Positions 63,346-64,000 of a DNA stretch of 64,000 nucleotides are shown piece after piece. The notes beneath the pieces are model-generated. The model saw only the letters and a program-made list of their open reading frames with translations, was not told the DNA's origin and searched no databases. Position 1 is the first letter of the stretch. Each line of letters opens with the position of its first letter. The stretch covers positions 2,542,001 through 2,606,000 of the forward strand of contig NZ_CP028908.1 of the NCBI RefSeq assembly GCF_024181725.1. Direction: 5' to 3'. Origin of the DNA: Bradyrhizobium sp. WD16. Its GTDB lineage: Bacteria > Pseudomonadota > Alphaproteobacteria > Rhizobiales > Xanthobacteraceae. The position numbers and the translations under genes are program-made.

Positions 63346-64000
63346 ATGACTGCCGTGGCCCATCGCGACCATCCCGGACTGAGCGTGGCCGAGGCCGCGG
63401 CGCGGCTCGCCGCCGAGGGCGCCAATGAATTGCCGAGTCCCGATCGCCGCACCCCGCTGCGGATCGCGATCGAGGTGCTCCGGGAGCCGATGCTCGCATT
63501 GCTGCTCTGCGGCGGTGTCATCTACATGGCGCTGGGCGATATCCAGGAGGCGATCATCCTGCTCGTCTTCGCCATGCTGTCGATCGGCATCACCATCGTG
63601 CAGGAGACCCGCACCGAACGCGTGCTCGAGGCGCTGCGGGACCTGTCGAGCCCGCGCGCCCTGGTGATCCGCGACGGGCAGCGGCGGCGGATCGCCGGCC
63701 GGGAGGTGGTGCGCGGCGACGCCGTCGTTCTCGCCGAGGGAGATCGCGTCCCCGCCGATGCCATTCTCCGACGCGGTTCCGACCTGCAATGCGATGAATC
63801 CCTCCTGACCGGGGAATCGGTTCCGGTCCGCAAGCTCGCGGCCGTCGGCCCAGAGGCGAGCGCCGGCCGTCCCGGCGGCGACGACCTGCCCGGCGTCTTC
63901 GCGGGCTCGCTGGTGGTGCGCGGCAGCGGGGTCGCGGAGGTGACGGCGACCGGCCCGCGCAGCGAGATCGGCAAGATCGGCCAGTCGCTGCGCAGCATCG
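63346..64000 (+). CDS. P-type ATPase, calcium/cation type, partial
   Basis: The first 218 residues of a P-type ATPase that runs off the window. The N-terminal cation-ATPase domain (LSVAEAAARLAAEGANELP), helices 1 and 2, and the actuator domain with DESLLTGESVPVRK are present. The phosphorylation motif DKTGT lies beyond the end. The layout (short N-terminus, TGESVPV) fits P2-type Ca2+ or related pumps. Metal specificity is not visible here. Confidence 0.88.
   Translation, partial: MTAVAHRDHPGLSVAEAAARLAAEGANELPSPDRRTPLRIAIEVLREPMLALLLCGGVIYMALGDIQEAIILLVFAMLSIGITIVQETRTERVLEALRDLSSPRALVIRDGQRRRIAGREVVRGDAVVLAEGDRVPADAILRRGSDLQCDESLLTGESVPVRKLAAVGPEASAGRPGGDDLPGVFAGSLVVRGSGVAEVTATGPRSEIGKIGQSLRSI

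Overview
The window is GC-rich alphaproteobacterial chromosome, most like the Nitrobacteraceae (Rhodopseudomonas/Bradyrhizobium/Afipia relatives). This is an inference from gene content: a RegB/RegA-type redox two-component system, FNR/FixK-type boxes, an NdvA-like glucan exporter, a cobalt nitrile hydratase operon and a sulfide:quinone oxidoreductase cluster. No rRNA is present. There is one clear tRNA, tRNA-Leu(CAA).

Layout. 0-4 kb: a DUF924-like fragment at the edge, a FadD-type acyl-CoA ligase and a D,D-carboxypeptidase. 4-15.5 kb: an NdvA-like ABC exporter, a Tyr/Gly-rich secreted protein, solitary hisE, a DedA/YqaA-like membrane protein, a nitronate monooxygenase, a secreted nuclease-like protein, a hydrolase, an ArsR regulator and a periplasmic choloylglycine-hydrolase-type amidase. 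15.5-20.7 kb: a translationally coupled operon for an unusual cytochrome-bd-superfamily-like membrane complex (one subunit ends in a heme-c domain), followed by its own RegB/RegA-like pair. 20.7-35.1 kb: a decayed genomic island ending at tRNA-Leu. It carries a P4-type integrase remnant, a serine-recombinase remnant, an intact IS256-family and an intact IS630-family element, a decayed IS3-family element, an operon of duplicated nucleosidase-like and GDPD-like proteins, a cluster of small uncharacterised proteins, and an HNH-type gene split by the IS630 element. 35.1-45.2 kb: DsbB, an AbrB-family transporter, small secreted proteins, LrgA/LrgB, Co-type nitrile hydratase (alpha, beta, activator), an acyl-CoA ligase and HtpG. 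45.4-52.2 kb: a sulfide module (DUF2892, TrxC-like thioredoxin, SQR) facing a persulfide-sensor-type ArsR repressor and an RND efflux pair. 52-64 kb: alcohol dehydrogenase, DUF1993, universal stress protein, MgtC/DUF4010, cytochrome b561, an ABC transporter plus HlyD-type adaptor, an AI-2E-family protein, a Spy-like protein and the start of a P-type ATPase. Several of these genes have FNR/FixK-like boxes upstream.

Two themes run through the window. First, short palindromic modules bounded by CTAG recur as composite clusters. At five genes the TAG stop codon is formed at the edge of a module. An intact IS630-family element in the same window also sits in a CTAG site with a TA duplication, which suggests, but does not prove, that the modules are TA-targeting MITE-like elements. 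Second, redox and low-oxygen physiology dominates the core genes: a bd-like oxidase with its own RegBA, FixK-like boxes, b561, sulfide oxidation with persulfide sensing, and disulfide chemistry.
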